This document shows, in pieces, positions 26,307-35,587 of a stretch of DNA of 64,000 bases. Position numbers and translations under genes: made by a program. The notes below the pieces were generated by a model that ran no database searches, was not told the origin of the DNA, and was given only the letters and a program-made list of their open reading frames with translations. Source of the DNA: Anaerolineaceae bacterium (lineage in GTDB: Bacteria; Chloroflexota; Anaerolineae; Anaerolineales; Anaerolineaceae); contig JAENYZ010000002.1 of NCBI GenBank assembly GCA_016841525.1, positions 540,576 through 604,575 on the forward strand, read 5' to 3'. Numbering within the stretch: position 1 is the stretch's first letter; every line of letters begins with the position of its first letter.

Positions 26307-27971
26307 ATGGAAATTGAACCTCGCGATATTATGGATATCCTTGAGCATGTGCCCTTATTCAGTCACCTAGGTGAACTGGATATAAGCCGTTGGGCAGGTC
26401 TGTTTAAAGTTGAGAATTATAAAAACGGGCAATTGATTTTTGATTTTGATGATCCTGCTCAGGCGATGTATATCCTGTATGAAGGAAATGTGCAGCTCAA
26501 TCTCTATGACGAAGCAGAAACTGAGTCCTTTGCCAAACTGGGGAAGGGGGATTTGTTTGGTGAAGAAGCCTTATTATTTGATGACCCTCGTTATTACAGT
26601 GCTGCGGCTGTGGGAGAGACGACCCTTTTAAGGCTGGATATTGACCATTTTGTTTATCTTCAGGATGAATATCCCGGTCTCTTAGACAAGCTTGATGTGT
26701 TAATTCGAAGCCGGCATTTATCAACACAGGTACCCTTGTCCTGGCTGCAAGATGATGAATATGTGCATGTGATCACACGCAGGCACAAGGCAAGATTGTG
26801 GCAAAAAATGATTCCGCCGCTTATCCTTTTATTGACAGGAACGATTGCTGGGCTTCTTTTCCAGTATCGCTGGTTCACTGAAAGGTTTTTGGGTTGGATC
26901 GTTTTAGGCTTTTCTGTATTTTTAAGCATCGCATGGGGGATTTGGGCATATTTTGATTGGCGTAATGATTACTTCATTGTGACCAATAAGCGGGTCGTTT
27001 GGATTGAAAAAGTCGCCTTTATTTATGAGAGCCGCCAGGAAGCGCCTTTAAGAACCATTATGTCTGTGGGACTCAATAGATCAAGGATCGGGAGCATTTT
27101 TGGTTTTGCGGATGTCGTGGTTCAAACCTATGTCGGCACGATTCGCCTGCGAGATTTAGCCCATGCGAATGCCATCGGCAGCATGATTGAAGCTTACTGG
27201 CACCGTGCTGAGTCCTTTGATCGCCGCCAGGAATCACAAATCATGGCTGAGAAGCTGCATGAAAAATTAGAATTACCCTGGCGTCATGATGAGGATACGA
27301 AACCCAATAAAATTGAAAGGCGGGAAAAAGAGGAACGCCTGGTCTCTGAAGCAACAAGAGAGCCGGGCTTCCTCACCTGGTTATTTTCCGACTTCTTAAG
27401 ATTGCGTTATGAGGAAAGCGGGGATATCACTTATCGAAAGCACTGGTTTTTGCTGCTGAAAGCGATTTGGCTTCCCTCGCTCCTAATGCTGATGACACTC
27501 GGACTGGTCGCTGCCAGGCTGGGTGGGGTTTTATCCTTCCTCCCAATTACCAGCACCCTGGTCATACTTTCCCTTGCCCTTTTTGTTTTCTTTATTTGGA
27601 TCCTTTATCAATATGCAGATTGGCGCAATGATATTTTTAGAATCACCTTTGACCAAATTTTGGATATCGATCGTAAACCTCTCGGAAAGGAACGGCGGCG
27701 TTCAGCGCCGTTAGAAAATGTGCTCAGCATTGAATATGAGCGACTTGGTTTTTGGGGCTTTTTGCTGAACTTTGGAACGGTTTATATTTCTGTTGGCAAT
27801 ACACGATTGACCTTTGACTATGTGTACAACCCCTCAGAAGTCCAGCAGGATATCTTTTACCGGATGGGCGAGCGCCTCGATAAAATTCGTCAATATGAGG
27901 TTGATTCAGAACGCGAAAGGGTTTCTGAATGGATCGCCAGCTATCACCGAAAGACCAGGCAGAATGGTTGA
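26307..27971 (+). CDS. Membrane protein with cyclic-nucleotide-binding domain and two bacterial PH domains
   Basis: Residues 1-130 form a CRP-type cNMP-binding domain with phosphate-binding cassette GDLFGEEALLFDDPR. A membrane hairpin and a bPH_2 (DUF304) domain follow, beginning DWRNDYFIVTNKRVVW. A second hairpin and a second bPH copy begin DWRNDIFRITFDQIL, so this half is an internal duplication. There is no DNA-binding helix-turn-helix, so it is not a CRP regulator. A role in sensing a nucleotide at the membrane is inferred. The ATG at 26307 is chosen over a TTG at 26289; TATACT ends six bases before it, suggesting a leaderless mRNA. Confidence 0.82.
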   Translation: MEIEPRDIMDILEHVPLFSHLGELDISRWAGLFKVENYKNGQLIFDFDDPAQAMYILYEGNVQLNLYDEAETESFAKLGKGDLFGEEALLFDDPRYYSAAAVGETTLLRLDIDHFVYLQDEYPGLLDKLDVLIRSRHLSTQVPLSWLQDDEYVHVITRRHKARLWQKMIPPLILLLTGTIAGLLFQYRWFTERFLGWIVLGFSVFLSIAWGIWAYFDWRNDYFIVTNKRVVWIEKVAFIYESRQEAPLRTIMSVGLNRSRIGSIFGFADVVVQTYVGTIRLRDLAHANAIGSMIEAYWHRAESFDRRQESQIMAEKLHEKLELPWRHDEDTKPNKIERREKEERLVSEATREPGFLTWLFSDFLRLRYEESGDITYRKHWFLLLKAIWLPSLLMLMTLGLVAARLGGVLSFLPITSTLVILSLALFVFFIWILYQYADWRNDIFRITFDQILDIDRKPLGKERRRSAPLENVLSIEYERLGFWGFLLNFGTVYISVGNTRLTFDYVYNPSEVQQDIFYRMGERLDKIRQYEVDSERERVSEWIASYHRKTRQNG

Positions 27972-28067
27972 TGGCTTTGATCATAAATAGACGTCGATTA
28001 GGTTTATTGAAGTTCTAAATTTCCATTTTCAGCCTTGAGCAGGTAAAATTTGTTTTGGAGAAAAACA

Positions 28068-28571
28068 ATGACAATACGAAAAATTACAACATTTCCAGAA
28101 GAGGTTTTACGCCAGGATGCTGAACCCGTAGAGGTTTTTGATGAGGATCTGGCAAAATTAATAGATGACATGGTGGACACCATGCGTGAAGCACCGGGGG
28201 TGGGTTTGGCAGCCCCTCAAATTGGTATTTCAAAACGAATCATCGTTGTTGAGTTTGGTCACGAAGAGGATGAGACCGTCCCAAACCAATTGTATGTAGT
28301 GATCAATCCTGAAATTATTAAAGAATCCAATGACAAGGTGTCTGGTATTGAAGGCTGCCTTTCTGTGCCGGGTGTTGTGGGTAATGTAGATCGCTCACGC
28401 GCGGTCACTGTTCGTGGGCAAAACATTCACGGCAAACCGGTTAAGATAAGAGCACAGGGATGGCTTGCACGCATTTTTCAACATGAGATCGATCACATCA
28501 ACGGCGTTCTGTATACGGATCGCGCTGAAGAAATTTGGAAGCCTGAACACGAAGATTTGGATACAATCTAG
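28068..28571 (+). CDS. def: Peptide deformylase
   Basis: Removes the formyl group from the initiator Met of nascent proteins. It has 167 residues. All three motifs are present: GVGLAAPQIG, EGCLSVPG (metal-binding Cys) and QHEIDHINGVL (HExxH). The ATG at 28068 follows GGAG; a TTG at 28050 overlaps that site. recF starts six bases after the stop. fmt, the usual partner, is absent here. Confidence 0.95.
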   Translation: MTIRKITTFPEEVLRQDAEPVEVFDEDLAKLIDDMVDTMREAPGVGLAAPQIGISKRIIVVEFGHEEDETVPNQLYVVINPEIIKESNDKVSGIEGCLSVPGVVGNVDRSRAVTVRGQNIHGKPVKIRAQGWLARIFQHEIDHINGVLYTDRAEEIWKPEHEDLDTI

Positions 28572-28577
28572 TCAAAA

Positions 28578-29795
28578 ATGCATTTAAATCGCCTTTCACT
28601 GACCAATTTTCGAACATTTTCCCGGTTGGATCTGGATATCCCCCGGGAAATATTGTTGTTAGTGGGCGGAAACGCTCAGGGTAAAACCACCTTATTAGAG
28701 GCGATTTATTTTCTTTCAACCTTTACCTCATTTCATGCCAGTTCCGATCGCCAGCTGATCAATTTCACATTGCCCGAGAGCCAGCTTACTGTCGGCAGGA
28801 TTGTCGGCGAGTTCACCCGCAAAGATGGTAACCACAGGCTGGAAGTACGCTTGATCCGGGAGCCTAATGGCTACAATGGCAGCACACGGTTTCGGAAAGA
28901 AGTGCTTCTGGATGGGGTCAAGCACCGTATGAACGAAATTGTCGGGCGGTTTAACGCGGTGATCTTCCTTCCCCAAATGGCGAGAATTATTGAAGAGGGA
29001 CCATCCGAGCGACGTCGATACCTGGATATGAGCATATCGCAGGTCTCTCCGCATTATGTCAAACATTTAAGTGATTACAATCAAACCTTAACCCAGCGGA
29101 ACGCGTTGTTGAAGCAGCTTGCTGAAAGAGGTGGGGATCCGGAGCAGCTGGCAGTCTGGGATGGGATGTTAGCACGCCACAGTGCTTTCATCATCAAGGA
29201 GCGAATTCGTGCGATCAGGGAGATTGAAGAAGAAGCCAAACGCCTTCATTATGCCCTGACTGATGGTCGAGAAGTCCTGCGTTTAGATTACCAACCCGCC
29301 TATGACCCGCTTGCAGTCCCTGAAGGTCAAATGTCGCTGACGATTTCGACCGTGGCCGACCGATCAGGCATTGAAGCAGCGGAAATTGAGCAGGGCATGC
29401 TTGCTGCTTTGAAGAAACTGCAGCGAGAAGAGATCGCAAGAGGGGTCACCACGATTGGGCCGCATCGGGATGAATTGCGCTTTTTAAGCAACCAGGTTGA
29501 CCTGGGCGTTTACGGCTCCCGCGGGCAGAGTCGGACAGCATTGTTGGCGCTTAAACTGGCTGAAGTCAACTGGCTGCACCAGCGCACAGGTGAGTGGCCG
29601 GTATTACTTCTGGATGAGATTATGTCTGAATTGGATACGCGACGTCGGTTGGATTTGCTGGCATCGTTGTCGGAGTGTGACCAGGCAATTCTCACATCTA
29701 CGGACTTATCCATGTTTGATGAGCATTTTGTGGACACCCACACCCATTGGTGCGTTGAAGGGGGCATGGTCTTGCCAGAGGATCAAAATGTATGA
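28578..29795 (+). CDS. recF: DNA replication and repair protein RecF
   Basis: SMC-like ATPase that helps load RecA at gaps. It has 405 residues. The N-terminal signature is LTNFRTF; Walker A is GGNAQGKTT; the ABC-type signature lies in YGSRGQSRTALLALK; Walker B is WPVLLLDEIMSELD. It is closely spaced after def, an arrangement that is not the usual dnaA-dnaN-recF cluster. No strong ribosome binding site is visible, so translation may be coupled to def. Confidence 0.94.
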   Translation: MHLNRLSLTNFRTFSRLDLDIPREILLLVGGNAQGKTTLLEAIYFLSTFTSFHASSDRQLINFTLPESQLTVGRIVGEFTRKDGNHRLEVRLIREPNGYNGSTRFRKEVLLDGVKHRMNEIVGRFNAVIFLPQMARIIEEGPSERRRYLDMSISQVSPHYVKHLSDYNQTLTQRNALLKQLAERGGDPEQLAVWDGMLARHSAFIIKERIRAIREIEEEAKRLHYALTDGREVLRLDYQPAYDPLAVPEGQMSLTISTVADRSGIEAAEIEQGMLAALKKLQREEIARGVTTIGPHRDELRFLSNQVDLGVYGSRGQSRTALLALKLAEVNWLHQRTGEWPVLLLDEIMSELDTRRRLDLLASLSECDQAILTSTDLSMFDEHFVDTHTHWCVEGGMVLPEDQNV

Positions 29796-29895
29796 TCTCT
29801 TATATTTTTCTCAATAATTGTTGTCGTAGATGCCCTAATTTTAACTTTTTAGGGTTTGTTCCTGTGTTAATCCATCGTAAAGCCTGCGTGTAAAA

Positions 29896-31176
29896 TCATT
29901 TCAGTATTAGCGGCAGGAAATTTTTTAAACCTGCAACCATGATTTTGCCACGGATGTTCTGGAAAGAATCACGCTCATACTCCCAAACAGCCATATAGGT
30001 GATGTGACCGCCAGCTAAAGCAACGTTGGTTCGATCTTCATCGCCATAAGGGTGAACGATGGCAAAACTTGTTCCGAGTGTCCAATCGGGTTGAACTAAC
30101 CGGCCCCAAATTCCGAATTTCAGATTGGTATAGCGAGTTTGCCAGGCAACCAGGTACTCATCGCCCGCATAATTACATGTCACATCGGATTCCTGTTCTG
30201 GCGATGTTGTGTCATCAATTTCTTTTACAGCGCCAAGAACACCATCTCCGCTCATCAAACGAGCATATATGGCATCATTAGGCGTCCCCAGATCAGATTG
30301 ATCGGACTGCCAGGTGATCATGTATTGATTAGCACCTCTACAGGCAGCAACTGCAGGTTTTGTTTCAGTGGCTGGCCAACCTGCGATGCTGAATTCACCA
30401 CCAAAATTTGTTAATAAATTGCCGGTGAAGCGTGTGGCCAGGATGTTGTGTGTGTTGTCATAGACAACCAGGTATTCGTTCCGCGCCAGGTTATAATCCA
30501 CATCGACGTGGGTTCGGTGTTCCGTATAGGTATCATCGTATATTGTCAGGTCTGCACTTAAAGTTCCATTTTCTGCATTCACTCGCTGCAAAGAAATATT
30601 AGCTTTCAGGACACCTGCCTGGTCAGTATTGTTCCAAACCACAAGGTATTCTTCCATTGACCTAGCGTACACTACTTTGGGATTCCACTGCTGGTTTGTG
30701 TAATTGCAGATCGAAAATTTATTCACGGTGGGGTTGGGGCCATTCCAGGGTATGAAGCGGCCGTGGACGTCCCAATTGGTGCCATTACCATTGATGTCAA
30801 AAATGAACACCACAAGATACCGATCGTTAACCGGATCGTAAGACACATCGGGCTGGGCGCTGTCTTTGGTTGCATCGGCATAGACATTGAATTCCTGGAT
30901 GAGTTCACCTGTTGTGGAAACTCTTGCACCTGAGATCACACGTTTACCAGTTTCCAAGGTGGTGTGCCACACAACCAAGTATTCGTGGTGTTTCCAGTTG
31001 TAGGCTGCAGATGGCAGGTATTCCATTGTGTCCAAATTTGAAAAAATAATCTCATCACCCATGTCAGGTATGCCGCCCCTTGTATTGAGCTCGTCCGCAT
31101 AAACACCTCCTTGCCCAACTACCAAAACAGCGAAAACAAGCAGGATCAAACTGAGCAACCTTTTTTTAATCGACAT
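29896..31176 (-). CDS. Secreted seven-repeat propeller-like protein with FLPLILK tail
   Basis: Product of 426 residues. It has a Sec signal peptide (KKRLLSLILLVFAVLVVG..GVYA). The body contains seven copies of a degenerate motif, roughly P.V.Y....EYLVVW (variants YLVVWHT, YLVVFIF, YLVVWNN, YLVVYDN, YMITWQS, YLVAWQT, YMAVWEY), as expected for a seven-bladed beta-propeller. The C-terminus is FLPLILK, like the protein at 1-2454. It is probably exported or surface-bound; ligand or enzymatic activity unknown. The next upstream gene is the 69-residue protein. Confidence 0.85.
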   Translation of the reverse strand: MSIKKRLLSLILLVFAVLVVGQGGVYADELNTRGGIPDMGDEIIFSNLDTMEYLPSAAYNWKHHEYLVVWHTTLETGKRVISGARVSTTGELIQEFNVYADATKDSAQPDVSYDPVNDRYLVVFIFDINGNGTNWDVHGRFIPWNGPNPTVNKFSICNYTNQQWNPKVVYARSMEEYLVVWNNTDQAGVLKANISLQRVNAENGTLSADLTIYDDTYTEHRTHVDVDYNLARNEYLVVYDNTHNILATRFTGNLLTNFGGEFSIAGWPATETKPAVAACRGANQYMITWQSDQSDLGTPNDAIYARLMSGDGVLGAVKEIDDTTSPEQESDVTCNYAGDEYLVAWQTRYTNLKFGIWGRLVQPDWTLGTSFAIVHPYGDEDRTNVALAGGHITYMAVWEYERDSFQNIRGKIMVAGLKNFLPLILK

Positions 31177-31326
31177 CTTATCCTCCTATCCACTTTAAAC
31201 ATTGAATATTGTTCAAATACAAACTGGTTAATAAGAATCATCACCAATATTTAACTTTTTTTAACACCTTCCTACAGCGACAAATATTGAACGATGTACT
31301 GCCAACGGTTTTTATTTCAGCACTCC

Positions 31327-31536
31327 TCAAATCTCCTGTGTATGTGGTGATCCAACTTTTTCAACCTGCTCTTGCAATATGGTAAAAAAAGCCTCCGGGC
31401 ATTTAAAGTTCCAGCTCTGACCGCTCTGGATGCATTCCAATTCTCCATGCCATTCCTCCTGTGATTTACCAGAGTCCTGACAAGTGCTATTCCATATACG
31501 GATAAGAAATGAAGCGTAATCAGTCAAATTAGGCAT
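31327..31536 (-). CDS. Small conserved protein with IQSGQ.W motif
   Basis: Product of 69 residues: an N-terminal TDYASFLIRIW segment, a Trp- and Glu-rich middle (EEWHGELE), the motif CIQSGQSWNF and a C-terminal helix (FFTILQEQVEKV). From memory, short proteins of this pattern (SFLVR.W...W.GEVEHIQSGQ.W.F..L..L..FL) recur in Chloroflexi, often near AAA/TPR regulators. It lies 96 bases downstream of the BTAD regulator, same strand. Function unknown. Confidence 0.65.
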   Translation of the reverse strand: MPNLTDYASFLIRIWNSTCQDSGKSQEEWHGELECIQSGQSWNFKCPEAFFTILQEQVEKVGSPHTQEI

Positions 31537-31632
31537 GAGAGTCTCTTGAGGATATAAAAAACCTGTTGAGTTTCTAACAACAGGTTAACACATTCAGGAC
31601 TACAAATTGACTACATACTTGATACAAAAAAT

Positions 31633-34600
31633 TCAATCAAAGCTATGAATCTCGAGGTATTGCTGCCGTAATTTTGGGTCGGGGATATGTTTTGCCTTAG
31701 CGTCGATTATGTCTTTGGCTTGCTGGTTGTATTTGTCTGATGCGCTAAGATTTCCGAGGCTCTTTAGAATAAGGGATTGTGCGCGAAATATTTCTTCGGC
31801 CCCCAGCCAGCATTCCCCTGCGCTAGCTATCAATTCCATTGCCGCCCGGGTATGCTCTGCGGCAGTAACAGGGTCTCCAATTGCCAGGTGTGCCAGACCT
31901 GATTCAACTTCACCGAACATCAAGCAAGCTGGCAGAACCACCTCCCTAGCAATCTGGATTGCACGGGCAGCATATTCCAGTGCGGTTTCTCCATCTCCGC
32001 ACAATCGATAGGCACGAGCCAAAACTGCCAGAGCCCTCGATAAACCTTCATTACATTCGCTTTCCTTTGCAGCTTTTATTGCTTTTTCAAGGTAAATCAT
32101 TGAGGATTCTAGCTGCCACGCCTGGATTTTGACCATCCCCAATCCCGTCAACGCAATAATATAACGGCGGATGTGACCAATTGGGTGTGCATGGTCCGAA
32201 GCTAATTCAAGCCAGTGCTGAGCTTGATGGAAATCGCCAAGGTGATAATAAGCCAGTCCAATCCCTTCTTCAGCGGCTACCCGACCATGGGTGCTGTGCA
32301 GTCCCAGCTCCAATGATAATGCCTGATGAAAAAGCTGAAGCGCGTCAAAATAATTTCCCTGACATATCTCCCAATAACCTGACCAGGAAAGTCCATAGGC
32401 TTCAGCTGAGCGCGCCCCAATTTTTCGTGCAAGCTCCAGGCTGCTTGTTAGATTTTGTTTTGCTTCGTTGAGAAGTCCCATCTTCAAATATGTCGCGCCT
32501 ATGTCCAAACCTGCCCAGGCAAGTCCATTATCATCTCCGACTTCTTGATGACAGTGATAGGTTTGTTTTTGCAGATCGAGCGCGCGTTGATAATTCCCCA
32601 TGTGAAAATAGACATAACCCAGTGTGTGGCTAAGATGGCGCCGTGTCTCTATTTCAGTATCCGCAATCTTTGAAAGGGCTGGTTCAAGAACTGATAATGC
32701 CTGGCGTGGTTCACCCAGGAAATAATGACCAAAACCAATCTGATTTATTAATAATGCTTGAACCGCACTGTCTTGTGAGTTGTTGGAAAAATCCAAAGAT
32801 TGTTTAGCCTCTGCAATTGCTTCTTCATACTGGGCATCAAGGTTCATGAATATTGTTTTCTGCAGGCTGATCTTAATCATAAGATCAGGGTTCTTGCTGA
32901 TTTCAGCCAATTTTGTTAATAAAGCCAGGTCCTTATCCCGTTTTTCTAAGTTACCACGCAAATGGTTTTGATGTGCCCTATCAATCAAGATTTCAACCCG
33001 TTTGGTCATATATTCAATTCTTGAATAATTGTGGTCAACACGATCAAGCAATACTAACAAACGCGCCTGGTGTCTCTCAGACTCTTCCCAGGCAAATAAT
33101 GCCTCAGCCCGTTTAGCTGCCAGTTCATGATATTCAATCGCCTTATCATTCTCACCCCCCATGTCAAAATGATATGCTAATGCTTCAACAGAGCCAGAGT
33201 CTAATTGCTCAAGAACCCAACCCGCTCGGCGATGTAAGAGCTGCTGTCGCATAGGGTGTAAAGTTTCTTCGACTGCTCGCCTGATAAGATCGTGTTGGAA
33301 GGAGTAGGTGCAGGGGTCAGAATCAAGTGAAATGAACTGGCGTTTGATTGACTCCTCCAGTCCATTACTTGTCTCAATTTCACTGCGTCCAGACTGCAGA
33401 TGTATCATATCAAAACTAAAACATTCGCCAAAAACAGCTGCTGCCTCTAAGATCTGACGTGATAGAGGCTTTAGCCGGCGGAGACGTTCTTCTACAGCCT
33501 GGCGAATGCTCTCTGGTAAAGGCAGGTTGTTAATACTTGAAATATCTCTTTCAAGTTTTCCGGTCTCCTTAAGAGTCCGAAGGGTTTCTATCATCAGGAA
33601 AGGATTGCCCATTGTAGATTTCTGTAAGCGTTTAGTAAAGTGACCCTCTTTATCTTCTGAACCGATGAAGTGATTGATAATTTCTCCAGTTGCTTGGCGG
33701 TCCAATCCCTTTAAGATAATCTCAGTGAGGACCCCGACTCGACTCAGGGCATGCTTAAGGTCAATAACTGCCTCGGTTTCCTCACAGCGGTAAGCACCAA
33801 TAAAAAGCAAGTGGCTTTGCATTATTCTTTTACTTAAATAAACCAGCCAATCCATCGTAGTGCTGTCTGCGTTATGTAAATCGTCAATTAAGAAAACCAG
33901 CGGATCATGGTTTTTTGATAACAATAAAAATACCTGAACCAGCGCCTCGAAAAGTCTAAGGCGTGCTTCACCTGGTTCGGCTGGGAAAATGGTTGATAAT
34001 TCTGGTAGGGGACTCCTAAGTTCTGGTAATAACCGGGTTAATTCGGCGGTCCAAACCGGCGGCAACGCCATTTTTGATATTTCAGGACTCAAAACAGAGC
34101 GCAATGCCTGAACAATCGGTTGATAGGGCAAGTGCTTATTTTGAGTCTGGCATGTTCCTGATGCAACCAGGGTTTCTTGACTTAAGGCGTTAATGAAGTC
34201 CTGAATTATGCGCGTTTTACCAATGCCAGCTTCACCGGAAATCAAAAGAATATTACCCCGTCCAGACCTAACGTTTTCTAAAACATTATTTATTTTACTG
34301 AGTTCTTCCCGTCTTCCAACCAGAGGTATTTTCTGGCTGGGTAATGTCAACCAGGTTTGCTCATGGTACAGGGTTTGAGAAGGCAATAATTGACCATGGA
34401 GAATAGATTGATAAATCGAACGGGTTTCTATAAGCGGTTTAATCCCGAGTTCGCGTTCAAGGTTTCTTGTGCATGACTCAAATTGGCGAAGTGCTGATTG
34501 TCGATCGCCTGAAGCCGCATAGAAAACCATCAATTTCTGGTGTATCTCCTCGGCTAACTCGTTTACTGCCAGGTACTTTTGAGCGTAAGCAATTGCTTTA

Positions 34601-35115
34601 TCGTATTCCCTTCGCGACGCCCACTCTTCAATTAATCGATCCAAGGTTTTTAAGTAATTTTTCTCAAAATTTTGTCCCTCAAGAAACAGCCACTCTTCAA
34701 ACCTGGGAGATCCAGGTAAGGAAAAACCAGCCAACAAAGGGCCGCGATAAAGTTCAACAGCTTGAATCAGGGTTTCCAAAGTGGACTGCTCTTCAGAAGG
34801 CCTGGTTAACCGCAAAAAGCGCTCGGTGTCTGTCCACAGGCAATCACGATTAAGTTGTAGATAATCTCTTGAAGATTGGATGAGTTCAGGGTCTGGCAGA
34901 GCCAGGTGAAGGTGCGCTAGTAGATGGCTGAGGTTGCGCCTGGCAGTGGCGTCCTCATGATCAGGCCAAAACATGTCGCACAGGGTATCCCTGGGTAATT
35001 TTTCTAAACTGACGGCTAACCTGTAAAATAGAGCCCGCACCTGGCGCCGCGGTATATTAAATGACAGGTTTTCTTTCTTTAGAATTACTGGACCCAGGAA
35101 GAATAAATGATACAT
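31633..35115 (-). CDS. SARP-like (BTAD) regulator with STAND ATPase and TPR domains
   Basis: Predicted transcriptional regulator of about 1160 residues in the AfsR/MalT style. An N-terminal winged helix (IPRRQVRALFYRLAVSLEK region; ATARRNLSHLLAHLHLAL) is followed by a bacterial transcriptional activation domain (EEIHQKLMVFYAASGDRQSALRQFE region). The STAND NTPase has Walker A GEAGIGKTR and Walker B LVFLIDDLHNAD. A long TPR array fills the C-terminal half. The C-terminus (AKHIPDPKLRQQYLE) resembles that of the ATPase at 2716-5898. A GTG at 35163 would add 16 residues; the ATG at 35115 is preferred because the winged helix begins there, but neither has a clear ribosome binding site. Confidence 0.83.
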   Translation of the reverse strand: MYHLFFLGPVILKKENLSFNIPRRQVRALFYRLAVSLEKLPRDTLCDMFWPDHEDATARRNLSHLLAHLHLALPDPELIQSSRDYLQLNRDCLWTDTERFLRLTRPSEEQSTLETLIQAVELYRGPLLAGFSLPGSPRFEEWLFLEGQNFEKNYLKTLDRLIEEWASRREYDKAIAYAQKYLAVNELAEEIHQKLMVFYAASGDRQSALRQFESCTRNLERELGIKPLIETRSIYQSILHGQLLPSQTLYHEQTWLTLPSQKIPLVGRREELSKINNVLENVRSGRGNILLISGEAGIGKTRIIQDFINALSQETLVASGTCQTQNKHLPYQPIVQALRSVLSPEISKMALPPVWTAELTRLLPELRSPLPELSTIFPAEPGEARLRLFEALVQVFLLLSKNHDPLVFLIDDLHNADSTTMDWLVYLSKRIMQSHLLFIGAYRCEETEAVIDLKHALSRVGVLTEIILKGLDRQATGEIINHFIGSEDKEGHFTKRLQKSTMGNPFLMIETLRTLKETGKLERDISSINNLPLPESIRQAVEERLRRLKPLSRQILEAAAVFGECFSFDMIHLQSGRSEIETSNGLEESIKRQFISLDSDPCTYSFQHDLIRRAVEETLHPMRQQLLHRRAGWVLEQLDSGSVEALAYHFDMGGENDKAIEYHELAAKRAEALFAWEESERHQARLLVLLDRVDHNYSRIEYMTKRVEILIDRAHQNHLRGNLEKRDKDLALLTKLAEISKNPDLMIKISLQKTIFMNLDAQYEEAIAEAKQSLDFSNNSQDSAVQALLINQIGFGHYFLGEPRQALSVLEPALSKIADTEIETRRHLSHTLGYVYFHMGNYQRALDLQKQTYHCHQEVGDDNGLAWAGLDIGATYLKMGLLNEAKQNLTSSLELARKIGARSAEAYGLSWSGYWEICQGNYFDALQLFHQALSLELGLHSTHGRVAAEEGIGLAYYHLGDFHQAQHWLELASDHAHPIGHIRRYIIALTGLGMVKIQAWQLESSMIYLEKAIKAAKESECNEGLSRALAVLARAYRLCGDGETALEYAARAIQIAREVVLPACLMFGEVESGLAHLAIGDPVTAAEHTRAAMELIASAGECWLGAEEIFRAQSLILKSLGNLSASDKYNQQAKDIIDAKAKHIPDPKLRQQYLEIHSFD

Positions 35116-35587
35116 ATGGTTCTTTGATAGGATATTGTTTGGTGTGCACCTCAGAAATTTCACATAGCAATAAATGATGTTCTGTGCATTTAAAGGGATC
35201 CTTTGCTTTTAATCACACAGATGATTGTGGGATGCTGTGAAGCTGTCGTTTTTTATCCTCCCCCTGATATTTCATTAGCAACAGGCTGCAAAGCTATCTG
35301 CTCGTTTTTCATGGTTAAATTATATCAGGATTTAATTTCGATTTTTTACAACGAAAAATTATTCTAATCACAATTATCACTCAATAAATTTCAATCGGCT
35401 TGTGAATAAATTTCTCCCGAATGTTTCCTCCAAAATTATTTGATATTGGGTAGGTATCACCGAATTAATAAATTTGTTAATGATAGATCGTTGTTAAAGC
35501 AGATCCTTACTTACTGCGAAGCCAGGCCTGCTATTTAATGTATAATTTGTTAAATAAAGCGCCCTCAAATTAATATTCCTTTGATAA
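35116..35587. other. AT-rich divergent intergenic region
   Basis: Noncoding stretch between the BTAD regulator and the divergent lipoprotein gene. TATAAT at 35541-35546 may be the lipoprotein -10. No hairpin repeat and no gene are evident. It is a likely site for control of both genes, possibly by the regulator itself. Confidence 0.5.
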
